DNA of 64,000 nt from an uncultured Polaribacter sp. (GCF_947501385.1 NZ_CANMVP010000022.1:22127-86126); one strand, 5' to 3'. Shown: positions 51,697 through 61,921, numbered from the stretch's first letter. Translations and numbers: made by a program. The notes: generated by a model not told the origin, from the letters alone.

Positions 51697-54192
51697 ATGA
51701 AATTCAACGCTTTTTTATTTCTTCTTATTCTTTGTATAGGAACTACCTTTTCTCAGAAATTACAATCTCCATCACAATTTTTAGGCTACGAAATTGGTGC
51801 TCGTTTTACAAGACATCACAGAGTTGTAGACTATTTTAAATATGTTAGCACCACTTTATCTAACGTTCAATTAGAAAAATATGGAGAAACCAATGAACAC
51901 AGACCTTTGTACTTAAGTTATATTTCTTCTCAAGAAAACATAGATAATTTACAAAAAATTAGAAGAGACAATCTTTCTCAAACAGGAATTATTGCTGGGA
52001 ACGCTACAAATAAAAAAGCCATTGTTTGGCTGAGTTACAATGTGCACGGAAATGAAGCTTCTAGTACAGAAGCAGCGATGTTAACTTTATATGAATTGGT
52101 AACAAGTAAAAAAGCATGGTTAGAAAATACCATTGTAATTATAGATCCGTGTATAAATCCTGATGGAAGAGACCGATATGTAAACTGGTTTAACCAAGTA
52201 AAAAGTACGCCCTATAATGTAGATCAAAATGCAAAAGAGCATGCAGAACCTTGGCCCGGTGGAAGACCAAATCATTATTTATTCGATTTAAATAGAGATT
52301 GGGCTTGGGCAACGCAAGTAGAATCTGCCCAAAGAATAAAAATGTACAACAAATGGATGCCGCATATTCATGTCGATTTTCATGAACAATATATTAACAG
52401 TCCGTATTATTTTGCACCGGCGGCAGCACCTTTTCACGAAATTATTTCTGAATGGCAACGTGATTTTCAAACCCAGATTGGAAAAAATCATGCGAAATAC
52501 TTCGACAAAGAAGGCTGGTTGTATTTTACAAAAGAAAGTTTCGATTTATTATACCCAAGTTATGGAGATACGTACCCAACCTATATGGGCGCTATTGGTA
52601 TGACCTATGAACAAGCGGGTCATGGAAAAGCAGGTTTAGGAATACAAACTGACGAAGGTGAGATTTTAACATTGAAAGACAGAGCAATTCATCATACAAC
52701 AACAGGTTTGTCTACCGTAGAAATTTCTTCTAAAAATGCTGAAATATTAAATACTGAATTTAAGAAATTCTTTGACAATTCTGCTTTAAATTTTAAGAGT
52801 TATGTATTAAAAAACGACAATGAAGATAAAATAAATCGTTTAAAGGCATTGTTAGACAAGCATGAAATTCAATATGAAGGTGCATCAAATGTTAGTGTAA
52901 AAGGGTATAACTATGGAAATCAAAAAGATGAAAAATTTACTACTTCTACCAATGATTTGGTAATTCATACAAATCAGCCAAAAGGTAAAATGGTAAAAGT
53001 TTTGTTTGAACCCAATGCGAAATTGGTAGATTCGTTAACTTATGACATTACTGCCTGGTCTTTACCGTATGCGCATGGCTTAAATGCAATAGCTTCTAAA
53101 ACAAAAATAAGCTCTACTGCTAAAAATAATAAGTATTCATTTGATAATGTAGCAAGTACATCTGCGTATGCCTACATTTCTAAATGGAACAGTTTAGATG
53201 ATGCTGCTTTTTTAGGTGATTTATTACAACATAATATTGTACCGAGATTTACTGAAAAAGCATTTGCTGCAAACGGCAAATCTTTTGAAGCTGGAACACT
53301 AATTATTTTAAGGAATGATAATAAAAATAAAGACTTTGATTCGAAGTTAATAAAAATTGCTGATCGAAATATGCGTCAGTTAACTGCGGTTTCAACTGGT
53401 TTCTCTCAATCTGGAGTAGACTTTGGGTCATCTTCTGTAAAACCAATCAACCACCAAAAAATAGCCGTTATTTCTGGTAAAGGAACTTCTTCATTAAGTT
53501 TTGGTGAAGTTTGGCACTTTTTTGAAACACAATTAAAGTATCCAATTACAAATATAAATTCTGATGATTTTTCTGCTACAGATTTCACCAAATATGATGT
53601 AATTATATTACCAAGTGGTTACTACAGCAAAGTTTTAAATAAAACTACATTAGACAACCTGAAAAAATGGGTGCGTTCTGGAGGAACTTTACTTGCCATT
53701 GGAAATGCGCTCAATAGTTTTGCTGATAAAGATGGATTTTCCTTAAAAAAGAAAAAAGAAGATGATAAAGAAGACGAAAAAGAAAATGACAAAGAAGATA
53801 ATTTAACTCCGTTTGCAGAAAGAGAAAGAAAGGCAGTAACAAATTTAATTACAGGAAGTATTTTTAAAAGTACTTTAGATAATACGCATCCTTTAGCTTT
53901 TGGTTATAAAAAGGAGTATTTCTCCTTAAAATTAAGCGGAACTTCTTACAAATATTTAAAAAAGGGTTACAATGTTGGTTATTTTGATAAAAACAGCAAA
54001 AACGTTTCTGGTTATGCAGGAAGTAAGGCGATAAAAAAAGTGCCAGAATCGTTGCTATTTGGAGAGCAACCTATGGGCAGCGGAAGTATTGTGTATATGG
54101 TAGACAATCCGTTATTTAGATCTTTCTGGGAAAATGGAAAATTATTTGTTGCGAATGCTGTTTTTTTATTAAATTCTAATAAATTGAAGTAG
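51697..54192 (+). CDS. Secreted M14-family zinc carboxypeptidase
   Basis: An 831-aa exported protein with a signal peptide (LFLLILCIGTTFSQ). The M14 catalytic domain spans about 40-350: NVHGNEASSTE holds zinc ligands His and Glu, then DPCINPDGRDRYVNW, HVDFHEQY with the third zinc ligand, and MTYEQAGHGKAG. The remaining part holds DUF-type domains and a low-complexity charged stretch (KKKKEDDKEDEKENDKEDN). It likely degrades peptides at the cell surface. Confidence 0.9.
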   Translation: MKFNAFLFLLILCIGTTFSQKLQSPSQFLGYEIGARFTRHHRVVDYFKYVSTTLSNVQLEKYGETNEHRPLYLSYISSQENIDNLQKIRRDNLSQTGIIAGNATNKKAIVWLSYNVHGNEASSTEAAMLTLYELVTSKKAWLENTIVIIDPCINPDGRDRYVNWFNQVKSTPYNVDQNAKEHAEPWPGGRPNHYLFDLNRDWAWATQVESAQRIKMYNKWMPHIHVDFHEQYINSPYYFAPAAAPFHEIISEWQRDFQTQIGKNHAKYFDKEGWLYFTKESFDLLYPSYGDTYPTYMGAIGMTYEQAGHGKAGLGIQTDEGEILTLKDRAIHHTTTGLSTVEISSKNAEILNTEFKKFFDNSALNFKSYVLKNDNEDKINRLKALLDKHEIQYEGASNVSVKGYNYGNQKDEKFTTSTNDLVIHTNQPKGKMVKVLFEPNAKLVDSLTYDITAWSLPYAHGLNAIASKTKISSTAKNNKYSFDNVASTSAYAYISKWNSLDDAAFLGDLLQHNIVPRFTEKAFAANGKSFEAGTLIILRNDNKNKDFDSKLIKIADRNMRQLTAVSTGFSQSGVDFGSSSVKPINHQKIAVISGKGTSSLSFGEVWHFFETQLKYPITNINSDDFSATDFTKYDVIILPSGYYSKVLNKTTLDNLKKWVRSGGTLLAIGNALNSFADKDGFSLKKKKEDDKEDEKENDKEDNLTPFAERERKAVTNLITGSIFKSTLDNTHPLAFGYKKEYFSLKLSGTSYKYLKKGYNVGYFDKNSKNVSGYAGSKAIKKVPESLLFGEQPMGSGSIVYMVDNPLFRSFWENGKLFVANAVFLLNSNKLK

Positions 54193-54282
54193 TACTTACA
54201 AGTGTCTCTTGAGTAGTACTTTAATGAAGACATTTTTATTAAAAGTAGCTAGTGAAAAGTTCATTAATTTTAGACAAATAAT

Positions 54283-54321
54283 GAGTTCTCTTCCGAAGCT
54301 TCGGAGCGCTCGAACAGACAT
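54283..54321. repeat. Palindrome TCCGAAGCTTCGGA with GCGCTCGA tail
   Basis: The exact 14-base palindrome TCCGAAGCTTCGGA (54292-54305) lies between TTCTC and GCGCTCGAACAGACAT. The tail matches the repeat at 35796-35821. Confidence 0.7.
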
Positions 54322-54373
54322 AGGTATTTTTACAATTCAATTTCGTAAAGAAATTTGAAAAATTACACATACA

Positions 54374-54410
54374 CCAAACTTCACAGGTTTTAAAAACCTT
54401 TGAGGTTTGG
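54374..54410. repeat. Near-perfect 37-base palindrome
   Basis: CCAAACTTCACAGG, core TTTTAAAA, CCTTTGAGGTTTGG, followed by TTTT. It lies between the M14 peptidase and rimO, which face each other. It could end transcription from either gene. Confidence 0.7.
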
Positions 54411-54442
54411 TTTTGACTGCAAACTGTTTTACTGAATACTGC

Positions 54443-55762
54443 CTACTTATTTTTTACTGGCGTTCCATATAAATCGTAATCTCCAGCTTCGTGAATTTTT
54501 ACATCTATAAATTCACCAATTTTTATGTAATGTTCTCTGGCATCTACCAAAACATCATTATCTACATCTGGTGAATCTGATTCTGTTCTTCCATAAAAAT
54601 ATTCGCCATCTTTTCTGTCAAACAAACATCGAAATGTTTTTCCTATTTTTGCTTGATTCAATTCCCAAGAAATTTGAGATTGAATTTCCATAATTTCATT
54701 TACTCTTTGAAACTTAACTTCCGCAGGTACATCGTCCTCTAAAACATATGCACCCGTATTTTCTTCATGAGAATATTCAAAAGCGCCCAGACGTTCAAAG
54801 CGCATTTCTTCTACCCAATCTTTTAATTCTTGAAACATTGCTTCTGTTTCACCAGGATATCCAACAATTAAAGTTGTTCTAATAGCCATTTTTGGAACCG
54901 CTTCTCTAAACTTATGAATTAAGGCCGTGGTTTTCTCATGCGTTGTGCCACGTTTCATAGATTTTAATAACTCTGTATTGATATGCTGCAAAGGAATGTC
55001 TAAATAATTACACACTTTTGGTTCGCGTTTCATGACATCTAAAACATCCATCGGAAAACCGGTAGGAAAGGCATAATGCATACGAATCCATTCAATCCCC
55101 TCTACTTTTGCTAGCGCCTCTAATAATTGGGCCAATGCACGTTTTTTATAGATATCTAAACCATAATAGGTTAAATCTTGCGCAATTAGCATTACTTCTT
55201 TGATTCCTTTTTCTGCTAATTTTGTCGCTTCAGTAATAATATCTTCAATCGGAGTCGATTTGTGTTTTCCTCGCATTAAAGGAATGGCGCAAAACGAACA
55301 AGGCCTATCGCAACCTTCTGCAATTTTTAAATAGGCATAGTGTTTTGGAGTGGTTGTTAAACGTTCTCCAATCAACTCGTGCTTGTAATCTGCTTCTAAA
55401 ACCTTTAATAAGTTTGGCAAATCATGCGTTCCAAAATACTGATCTACATTCGGAATTTCCTTTTCTAAATCGGGCTTATAACGCTCACTTAAACAACCAG
55501 AAACAAACACTTTATCAATTTCACCAGCTTCTTTTCTTTTGGCGTAGTGCAAAATCGTATCAATAGATTCTTCCTTTGCCTTTCCAATAAAACCACAGGT
55601 ATTTATTACCACAATATTTCCATCATCTTCTGGGTCTTCGTGAACCACGTTTTTACCATTCGCTTTTAATTGTCCCATTAACACTTCCGAATCGTAAATG
55701 TTTTTAGAACAACCTAAAGTAACAACGTTGATTTTATTTTTCTTGATGGTTTTTGTACGCAT
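54443..55762 (-). CDS. rimO: Ribosomal protein S12 methylthiotransferase
   Basis: A 439-aa radical-SAM enzyme that methylthiolates an aspartate of ribosomal protein S12. The N-terminal auxiliary cluster cysteines are in LGCSKNIYDSE and NTCGFIG. The radical-SAM cluster is CDRPCSFC. The C-terminal TRAM domain (about 375-439) contains the YYG and DYDLYG segments. The gene is monocistronic. Confidence 0.95.
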   Translation of the reverse strand: MRTKTIKKNKINVVTLGCSKNIYDSEVLMGQLKANGKNVVHEDPEDDGNIVVINTCGFIGKAKEESIDTILHYAKRKEAGEIDKVFVSGCLSERYKPDLEKEIPNVDQYFGTHDLPNLLKVLEADYKHELIGERLTTTPKHYAYLKIAEGCDRPCSFCAIPLMRGKHKSTPIEDIITEATKLAEKGIKEVMLIAQDLTYYGLDIYKKRALAQLLEALAKVEGIEWIRMHYAFPTGFPMDVLDVMKREPKVCNYLDIPLQHINTELLKSMKRGTTHEKTTALIHKFREAVPKMAIRTTLIVGYPGETEAMFQELKDWVEEMRFERLGAFEYSHEENTGAYVLEDDVPAEVKFQRVNEIMEIQSQISWELNQAKIGKTFRCLFDRKDGEYFYGRTESDSPDVDNDVLVDAREHYIKIGEFIDVKIHEAGDYDLYGTPVKNK

Positions 55763-55831
55763 GATAATATCTTTTCGCCTTTAGCTAATTGCTTTGGGCA
55801 TTAATAGTTATAAAGTTTTTGCTTTAATTTA

Positions 55832-55873
55832 GATTCCCGTTCCTGCTTGCCGCAGGCAGGTTCACGGGAATGA
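55832..55873. repeat. ATTCCCG palindromic repeat
   Basis: Arms ATTCCCGT/ACGGGAAT and TCCTGC/GCAGG with central TTGCCG. It lies just upstream of rimO and downstream of the amidase on the minus strand, where it may act as a terminator. Confidence 0.75.
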
Positions 55874-55956
55874 CAGTTTCATTGGAAACCTTGAAGCTGA
55901 GCCTCTAGGAATACTTTTTGATTAAAACGAGTGCAAAAATAGTGCTTTTAATGATT

Positions 55957-57609
55957 CTATTGATAGTTTTTAGGCATTTTTCTAACTCTTGTTAATTGCT
56001 CAAAAGCGTAACCAATTTCTAATAATTTTCTTTCAGAAAAAGGTGTTCCAATAAATGTTAAACTAATGGGTTCACCAGATATTTTATAACCCATAGGAAC
56101 GGTAAGTGTAGGATATTTTGCAACTGCGGCAATACCAGAATGATAATTATTTATAGATAAAATGGCATCTAATTTTTCATCATATAATGCTTGTAGAAAC
56201 TTTTTACCTTCAGCGTTTAAATGCTTTTTTACAAGCGCTAATTCTTTAGGGGTGGTTTTATCTTTTACAATACCATCAAATAATTGTTGCCCGTAAGGTG
56301 CTCTTAAAACGGAATCTTTTAAATTAAAATCCACCACATCTTTCACTTTTTTGATAGCAACTGCTTTATCAGCGTTTTTAGATAAATATTTTGGTAAATC
56401 ATTTTTCATATCAATATTTAACAAAGTAACAAAACCCTCAAAAGAAATTTCTGGAGGTGTAATTATTACAACTTCAACACCCACTTTTTTTAACCTTTCT
56501 ACTGTGGTAGCGTAAATAGAATCTGATAATAATGACTTTAATACACCTAATTTTCTTTTTTCAAATTTATTTGAAAAACCGTTTTGTGTATACTCTTCAT
56601 CGATCTTTTTAGTTGTTGCATCGTTTTTATCAACACCAACCATCGCATCCATTAAAATGGCAGTGTCCAAAACACTTTTGGTCATGGGTCCTGGCGTATC
56701 TAATGTTGATGAAATGGGTACAATTCCTGTTCTACTTAAGATGCCAATTGTTGGTTTTAGACCAACCACAGAATTTAAACTTGAAGGCGAAGTGATAGAA
56801 CCCGCAGTTTCTGTACCAATGGCTGCTACTGCAAAATTAGCAGCTATTGAAACTCCACTTCCAGCAGAACTTCCTCCTGTTTCAAACATTCCTCTTCCGT
56901 AAGGATTTAAGGTTTGTCCGCCAATAGCAGAATAGCCCAAAGGACAACCAGAACAGAAAAAATAAGCCCATTCACTCAAGTTTACCTTTCCTAAAATGAG
57001 CGCTCCGTTTTTTCTTAATTGTTGAACGATAAAAGCATCTTTCGTCATTTTATTTTCTGCCAGCGCAATTGCCCCCGCAGTAGTTGGCATATCTTTGGTA
57101 TTGATATTGTCTTTTAATAAAATGGGCATTCCATATACAGCGTAATCGTTTGCATGCGCTTCCCTATTTTTATCTTTTGCTCTTGCCTCTTCTAACACAT
57201 TTGGGTTTAAAGAAATAATACTGTTTAAGGATCGTGCCGAATCACTTTCAAATTTTCGAATTCTATATAAATAAAAAAGTGTCAACGTTTCATAAGTTAG
57301 TTTTCTGTTTTTTACATTTTGTTGAAGTTGAAAAATGTTTTGTTCTAAAATAAGTGGTTTTAGTGCTTTATAATTTTCTTCAGAGAAATAGGCTAAATCT
57401 TTTTCAAAGGGTTTGAAAATAGTATTCATATCTAAAAATTTAGACTGAAACAATTTAAATTGCATTCTACCACTCTTATGATTTTGTTGCTTTTCTAAAG
57501 CTGCAGTTTCGTTATATTTGGTAAAAATAACAGGTGGTTGTTTCTCTTTTTTTGTTTGACAAGCAACAAAAAAAGAAATTGAAAAAATAAAAAGTAATGT
57601 TTTTTTCAT
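55957..57609 (-). CDS. Amidase-signature lipoprotein
   Basis: A 550-aa exported lipoprotein (lipobox FFVAC, Cys16) of the amidase-signature family. The Ser-cisSer-Lys triad is visible: Lys in ILLKDNIN, nucleophile-region GGSSAGSG, and the cis-Ser in GSITSPSS. It hydrolyses amide bonds in the periplasm; the substrate is unknown. A TATCTTTG box lies 20 bases upstream. Confidence 0.92.
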   Translation of the reverse strand: MKKTLLFIFSISFFVACQTKKEKQPPVIFTKYNETAALEKQQNHKSGRMQFKLFQSKFLDMNTIFKPFEKDLAYFSEENYKALKPLILEQNIFQLQQNVKNRKLTYETLTLFYLYRIRKFESDSARSLNSIISLNPNVLEEARAKDKNREAHANDYAVYGMPILLKDNINTKDMPTTAGAIALAENKMTKDAFIVQQLRKNGALILGKVNLSEWAYFFCSGCPLGYSAIGGQTLNPYGRGMFETGGSSAGSGVSIAANFAVAAIGTETAGSITSPSSLNSVVGLKPTIGILSRTGIVPISSTLDTPGPMTKSVLDTAILMDAMVGVDKNDATTKKIDEEYTQNGFSNKFEKRKLGVLKSLLSDSIYATTVERLKKVGVEVVIITPPEISFEGFVTLLNIDMKNDLPKYLSKNADKAVAIKKVKDVVDFNLKDSVLRAPYGQQLFDGIVKDKTTPKELALVKKHLNAEGKKFLQALYDEKLDAILSINNYHSGIAAVAKYPTLTVPMGYKISGEPISLTFIGTPFSERKLLEIGYAFEQLTRVRKMPKNYQ

Positions 57610-58255
57610 GGTATTAGTTAATTTACTTTCAAAGATACTATTTTAAACCTTTTTAAATGTAATGTATAAAAACACAATGATTAGAAAAACAGGGATTTGT
57701 AATGTTGATTTTTTACAAATCAAAAAGTAATTTTTTAACTTTTGATATAAGCTGTTAAAACAGAGGGCATATCGAAACGAAGGAATACATTCAACTAAAA
57801 GCTGAAAAAAATTGCTCGACAAATAATTATAATAGTTTCGTAAAAAATAAAATCAATACATAATTTGACTTTATTTGATTGACGCACTTAAAAATTACCG
57901 TGTTTCAATTGTTGTTTTTGCAAATTTGTTGTAGAAACTAGATGTACCTTTACCAAAAACAATACAATGGCAACAAAATAAAAAATTACAATTACTTGAG
58001 ATAAAATAATTACATTCCTATTACATATAGGCATTTCTAAACCTTGTTCATTAAAATAAAAAGACCAGTGTAAACCCAAAATATGTAATTTCCTATGCAA
58101 TAATTTTAAAGAGTATAAAAATAAATACATTTTTGTATACGTTTAATTTGTTAAACTTATTCAATATTTTGAATTATAAACACGCTATACATTAATTTCT
58201 TTATTTCGCTTTTTTACAATATACAACTTGTGTATTGGTTTATTTTTGGTGAAAA
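57610..58255. other. 646-base region with no supported gene
   Basis: This gap between divergent amidase and lipoprotein genes holds the amidase promoter box. It also holds an 80-codon open frame on the minus strand (57888-58130) with one hydrophobic segment. That frame lacks a promoter, has low complexity and no recognised relatives, so it is not called a gene. Nothing else is seen. Confidence 0.6.
57630..57637 (-). promoter_or_regulatory. -7 promoter box for amidase
   Basis: TATCTTTG on the minus strand, 20 bases upstream of the amidase start codon. Confidence 0.5.
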
Positions 58256-58690
58256 ATGATGAAATCAAAATTTAATTTAGTTGCCTTTGCGTTATTTATT
58301 TTTATCTCTTGCCAAGAAAATGATAATATAACTTCTTGTATTGAAGCACCAGCAGGCGTTGTAGTGGAATCAGAAAATAACTTAACTGTTTTTTTTGAAG
58401 AAGGGTTAGAATTATTTAGTAAAATAACTATTAAAGATTCTGATGGTGAAGAATTTAGTTTAGATACTAGTAACTTTAGTAAAAAACCAGCTTCAGATTG
58501 GCAGGTTGTACCTAAAGTTCAATATAATGAGGTTGTATTGGAAACCACAGGTGGAACTATCTATAATTTTACACTTTTAAATGCTGTAAATGATACAAGA
58601 CTGGTTTTAAAAATAGACAGAAGTGTTGATAAAAATCTTACGGCTGAAATTAAAAAATACATCCCCTGTAATGATTTACCCAATGGTTGA
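58256..58690 (+). CDS. Hypothetical lipoprotein (144 aa)
   Basis: A 144-aa lipoprotein with lipobox IFISC (Cys19). The mature part is beta-rich and acidic in the first half (VESENNLTVFFEEGLE). No domain was recognised. A following gap of 60 bases leads to the SRPBCC gene, which may belong to the same unit. Confidence 0.7.
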   Translation: MMKSKFNLVAFALFIFISCQENDNITSCIEAPAGVVVESENNLTVFFEEGLELFSKITIKDSDGEEFSLDTSNFSKKPASDWQVVPKVQYNEVVLETTGGTIYNFTLLNAVNDTRLVLKIDRSVDKNLTAEIKKYIPCNDLPNG

Positions 58691-58750
58691 TAGAGCATAC
58701 CTATTTATTTTATCTACCATTAATATTTTTTATAACATCAACCAATTTAA

Positions 58751-59203
58751 ATGATATTTAAAATGAATGCAAAAGAACATTATTCTATTTTTCATGACAT
58801 TACAATTTCTGCAGGAATTGATAAAGTATTTGAAGCAATTACTAGACCAGAACACTTGGTGAATTGGTGGCCAAAAAAATGTAAAGGCAACCCAAACCTA
58901 AACGCGGAATACAATTTTTATTTCACCCCAGCATATGATTGGTACGGAACAGTTGTAAAATTAGAAAAAAACAAATCTTTCCATATCAAGATGACTAAAT
59001 CTGATGAAGATTGGGAATCTACTTCCTTCGGATTTGATTTAGAAGAAAAAAATAATTTTGTTCAAGTTAACTTTTGGCATGTTGGCTGGCGCGAATGTAA
59101 TGCCAATTTTAGAAGATCTTCATTTTGTTGGGCAATGCTTTTAAATGGCTTGAAAAATTATGTAGAGAAAGGTAAAATAGTGCCGTTTGAAGAACGAGAA
59201 TAA
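58751..59203 (+). CDS. SRPBCC/START-like domain protein
   Basis: A 150-aa soluble protein of the AHSA1/START-like hydrophobic-ligand-binding fold. ITRPEHLVNWW and FHIKMTKSDEDWESTSFGFD are typical, with a C-terminal helix (CWAMLLNGLKNYVEKG). A start at 58763 (MNAKEHY) is possible. It begins a run of small soluble genes; the ligand is unknown. Confidence 0.85.
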   Translation: MIFKMNAKEHYSIFHDITISAGIDKVFEAITRPEHLVNWWPKKCKGNPNLNAEYNFYFTPAYDWYGTVVKLEKNKSFHIKMTKSDEDWESTSFGFDLEEKNNFVQVNFWHVGWRECNANFRRSSFCWAMLLNGLKNYVEKGKIVPFEERE

Positions 59204-59255
59204 TGCTATTACTTTATTAAAAAATTCAAGTATTTATCACTTAAATAAAAACAAA

Positions 59256-59660
59256 ATGATTTTAGAACATGTTGCTATATGGACAAGTAAATTAGAGGAT
59301 TTAAAGAATTACTATACTATTTTTTTTGATGGAATTTCCAACGAAAAATATATTAACCCTCAAAATAACTTTGAAAGTTATTTCCTCTCTTTTTCATCGG
59401 GAGCAAGATTGGAACTTATGAAAATGCCTAATATTCCAATAAATAAAAATGATACTATCGGTAAACAGCATCAAGGAATTATTCATTTAGCATTTGGTGC
59501 TAAAAGTAAAGAAAAAGTTGATGAAAAGGCAAATCAGCTAAAAGTTGCTGGTATTAAAATTTTAAGTGGACCAAGAACTACTGGAGATAATTATTATGAA
59601 TTTGAAACATTAGATCCAGATAATAACAGAATAGAAGTAACTTACAAATTAACATCATGA
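59256..59660 (+). CDS. VOC-family protein (glyoxalase/bleomycin-resistance fold)
   Basis: A 134-aa VOC-fold protein starting at the ATG in MILEHVAIWTSKLEDL. The first metal-ligand His is in EHVAIW; GIIHLAFGAKS holds the second; a C-terminal DPDNNRIEV gives the Glu ligand. It is probably a metal-dependent lyase, dioxygenase or resistance protein; the substrate is unknown. It overlaps the next gene by four bases (ATGA). Confidence 0.87.
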   Translation: MILEHVAIWTSKLEDLKNYYTIFFDGISNEKYINPQNNFESYFLSFSSGARLELMKMPNIPINKNDTIGKQHQGIIHLAFGAKSKEKVDEKANQLKVAGIKILSGPRTTGDNYYEFETLDPDNNRIEVTYKLTS

Positions 59661-60091
59661 ACTATATAGAACGAATAGAAATTAATAAACCTATTGAAGA
59701 AGTTATAACTTTATTTAACAATCCTAAATACTATACTAAATGGATGCCAGGTGTTTCAACACATGAAATTATTAAAGGAAAAAATAAAGAAGCAGGTTCA
59801 GTTTCTATGTATCAAATCATGTTAAATGGAAAAGATAACGAAATGAATGAAAGCATTATTAAAAATAACGGACCAGAAATTCTTGCCGAATATACAATTA
59901 ATGGAATAGTAAATACCCAAAAAACAACTTTTATAGCATTAGATAATGAAACAACGCTGTATCAAATTGATGAAAATTTTGATTTAAAAGGCTTTTTAAA
60001 AATAATTGGTTTTTTTTTACCTGGCATGTTTAAAAAACAAACCAAAAAATTTGCCCTTGCATTCAAAAATTTTGCAGAAAATAAAAAGTAA
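59657..60091 (+). CDS. SRPBCC-family protein
   Basis: A 144-aa START-like protein with the polyketide-cyclase/dehydrase pattern: IEINKPIEEVITLFNNPKYY, then WMPGVSTHEII. It binds a hydrophobic ligand by family. It overlaps the VOC gene by four bases and is 5 bases from the DUF1801 gene, so it lies in an operon. Confidence 0.85.
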   Translation: MNYIERIEINKPIEEVITLFNNPKYYTKWMPGVSTHEIIKGKNKEAGSVSMYQIMLNGKDNEMNESIIKNNGPEILAEYTINGIVNTQKTTFIALDNETTLYQIDENFDLKGFLKIIGFFLPGMFKKQTKKFALAFKNFAENKK

Positions 60092-60096
60092 TTATC

Positions 60097-60510
60097 ATGC
60101 AAGAGGAAATTCAATCAAAAATTCAACAACAATTAGATAATATAGCTGATCCTCAGCTAAAAACGGACAGTTATCAACTATTAAAAGTAATGACTAAGAT
60201 TACTGGTAGAAAACCAAAATTATGGCACAATCAAATGATTGGGTTTGGTTCTTACACCTACCAATATGAAAGCGGACGTGAAGGTGAATGGTTTCTAACA
60301 GGTTTTTGCCCTAGAAAAAAATATCTTGCTGTATATATAGTAGATGGTTTTACACACTACAAAGATATCATGAGTAAATTAGGAAAATTTAAAACTGGTG
60401 CTTCTTGTTTATATATCAATACGTTGAACGATATTGATAAACCTTTGCTTGGCAAACTAATAGAGCATTCATTTATAAACATGAAAAATAAATATAGTAT
60501 CAAATACTAA
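60097..60510 (+). CDS. DUF1801 (YdhG-like) protein
   Basis: A 137-aa soluble protein of the YdhG/DUF1801 group. MTKITGRKPKLWHNQMIGFG and FCPRKKYLAVYIV are characteristic. The family adopts a frataxin-like fold with no proven role. It lies in the same operon as the SRPBCC and VOC genes. Confidence 0.87.
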   Translation: MQEEIQSKIQQQLDNIADPQLKTDSYQLLKVMTKITGRKPKLWHNQMIGFGSYTYQYESGREGEWFLTGFCPRKKYLAVYIVDGFTHYKDIMSKLGKFKTGASCLYINTLNDIDKPLLGKLIEHSFINMKNKYSIKY

Positions 60511-60512
60511 TT

Positions 60513-61322
60513 ATGAAAAATGACTTTCTTTTTTTTATTTTAATTACCTTACCATTCGTTACAGTAGCAGCAAAAAATATAACCTATTCTAGCAGCAAAA
60601 AAGATCAAGACACCCTTATCATTAGCCAAAATGATGTAAATCCAGCTGTCTTAAAAGAAGGAACACACCGTTATTTAGTTTATTTTAAGAAAGGAAAAGA
60701 GGCACCTCGTTCTATGACCTCATTTTGGACAAGGAAAATACTAAAGACCGAATTTAATGGTAAAAAAGCTATCGAAGTTTCACAGGTCTGGGAACAAAAT
60801 GATACCATTATTCATACTACCAAATCTATTTCTGATGCTAAAACTATGCAATGGTTATATCATAAAAGTTGGTGGCAAAAAACAGGTAATTCTACCTATA
60901 ATTTTATAAATTCAACAGCAACAATAGCTGACTATACGTTAAATGATAACGATACTTTAAAAACCAGAAAAAAATCCTGGGAAGGGTTTAAAACTTCTTT
61001 GAAACAATATGCGTTAAACTGGCATTTAGATTTGGAAACTTTTCCAATACTCCCACACATAGTTGGAGTAACTTTTGGAGTACCTTTTTATGATCCTGGA
61101 TTTTCAGCGCCCAAATATGTTTACTATACTGTAACTGGCTCTGACAAATTAATTGGATATAACAATCAAGAAATTGATTGCTGGCTACTAGAGCATACTA
61201 CAAAAGGAAATAAAGAAGTGTTTTGGATAAGTAAAGAAACAAAAGAGGTTTTAAAATTAGCACAAGAAATAGCAGGAGGTAGATATTACCGGTATAAAAT
61301 AAAAATGGCTTTTAGTAATTAA
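60513..61322 (+). CDS. Secreted protein (DUF3108-like, tentative)
   Basis: A 269-aa exported protein with a signal peptide (FFILITLPFVTVAAKN). It is beta-rich; YRYKIKMAF ends the chain and WLLEHTTKGNKEVFWISKETKEV recalls DUF3108-type domains. It starts 2 bases after the DUF1801 stop. The family is uncertain. Confidence 0.7.
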   Translation: MKNDFLFFILITLPFVTVAAKNITYSSSKKDQDTLIISQNDVNPAVLKEGTHRYLVYFKKGKEAPRSMTSFWTRKILKTEFNGKKAIEVSQVWEQNDTIIHTTKSISDAKTMQWLYHKSWWQKTGNSTYNFINSTATIADYTLNDNDTLKTRKKSWEGFKTSLKQYALNWHLDLETFPILPHIVGVTFGVPFYDPGFSAPKYVYYTVTGSDKLIGYNNQEIDCWLLEHTTKGNKEVFWISKETKEVLKLAQEIAGGRYYRYKIKMAFSN

Positions 61323-61391
61323 ACTAAATTGTTACAACTTAAAACGAGAAGTAATGTTGCTATACAATGAGGATACAATAAAATTAAACCA

Positions 61392-61892
61392 ATGAAACGG
61401 ACAAAATATATTTTATTAGCAGGATTATTGATATTAGGTATGTACGCTTTTTTTCAATTAAATCATAACTCATTAAACTGTAAAGAAATGTCATCTTCTA
61501 ACCCCGAAACTGAAAATTCTACTTACCAAATTATTGAAACTAATTTTTTCGTATTGAAAATTCCTGAAAAATGGAATCATATATTCAATGGATATGGAAA
61601 TGAAGGAGACCCCTTTGGTACTTTCCAAACCTATGAGGGATTAATTCATTATGAATATGGAAACTTTGCTCCTAAATACATAAATGATGATGAGCTCAAG
61701 AAGTATGTTGTTGAAAAGAAAAAGATAAATGGACTACAAGTAAATATTTCTAAAAATAAAAAAAGTGAAACAGGTATCTATATTCCAAAACAGAGTAAGA
61801 TGAAGACTTCTTTAACTTTTTACATGGATCAATCTGTTACTAATAATTTTGCAGATTTAATGAAAGTAATAAAAAATATACAGTTTAAATAA
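61392..61892 (+). CDS. Hypothetical membrane-anchored protein (166 aa)
   Basis: A 166-aa protein with an N-terminal hydrophobic helix (about 6-21, YILLAGLLILGMYAFFQL) and an exported domain of mixed strands with no recognised motif. It is in line with the preceding secreted gene after a 69-base gap. Confidence 0.65.
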   Translation: MKRTKYILLAGLLILGMYAFFQLNHNSLNCKEMSSSNPETENSTYQIIETNFFVLKIPEKWNHIFNGYGNEGDPFGTFQTYEGLIHYEYGNFAPKYINDDELKKYVVEKKKINGLQVNISKNKKSETGIYIPKQSKMKTSLTFYMDQSVTNNFADLMKVIKNIQFK

Positions 61893-61921
61893 CAACATAT
61901 ATATCATATTAAAAATATTTA

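Noticed and set aside
57888..58130. 80-codon minus-strand open frame with one hydrophobic segment
   Set aside because: Low complexity, no promoter box, no recognised relatives; not strong enough to call a gene.
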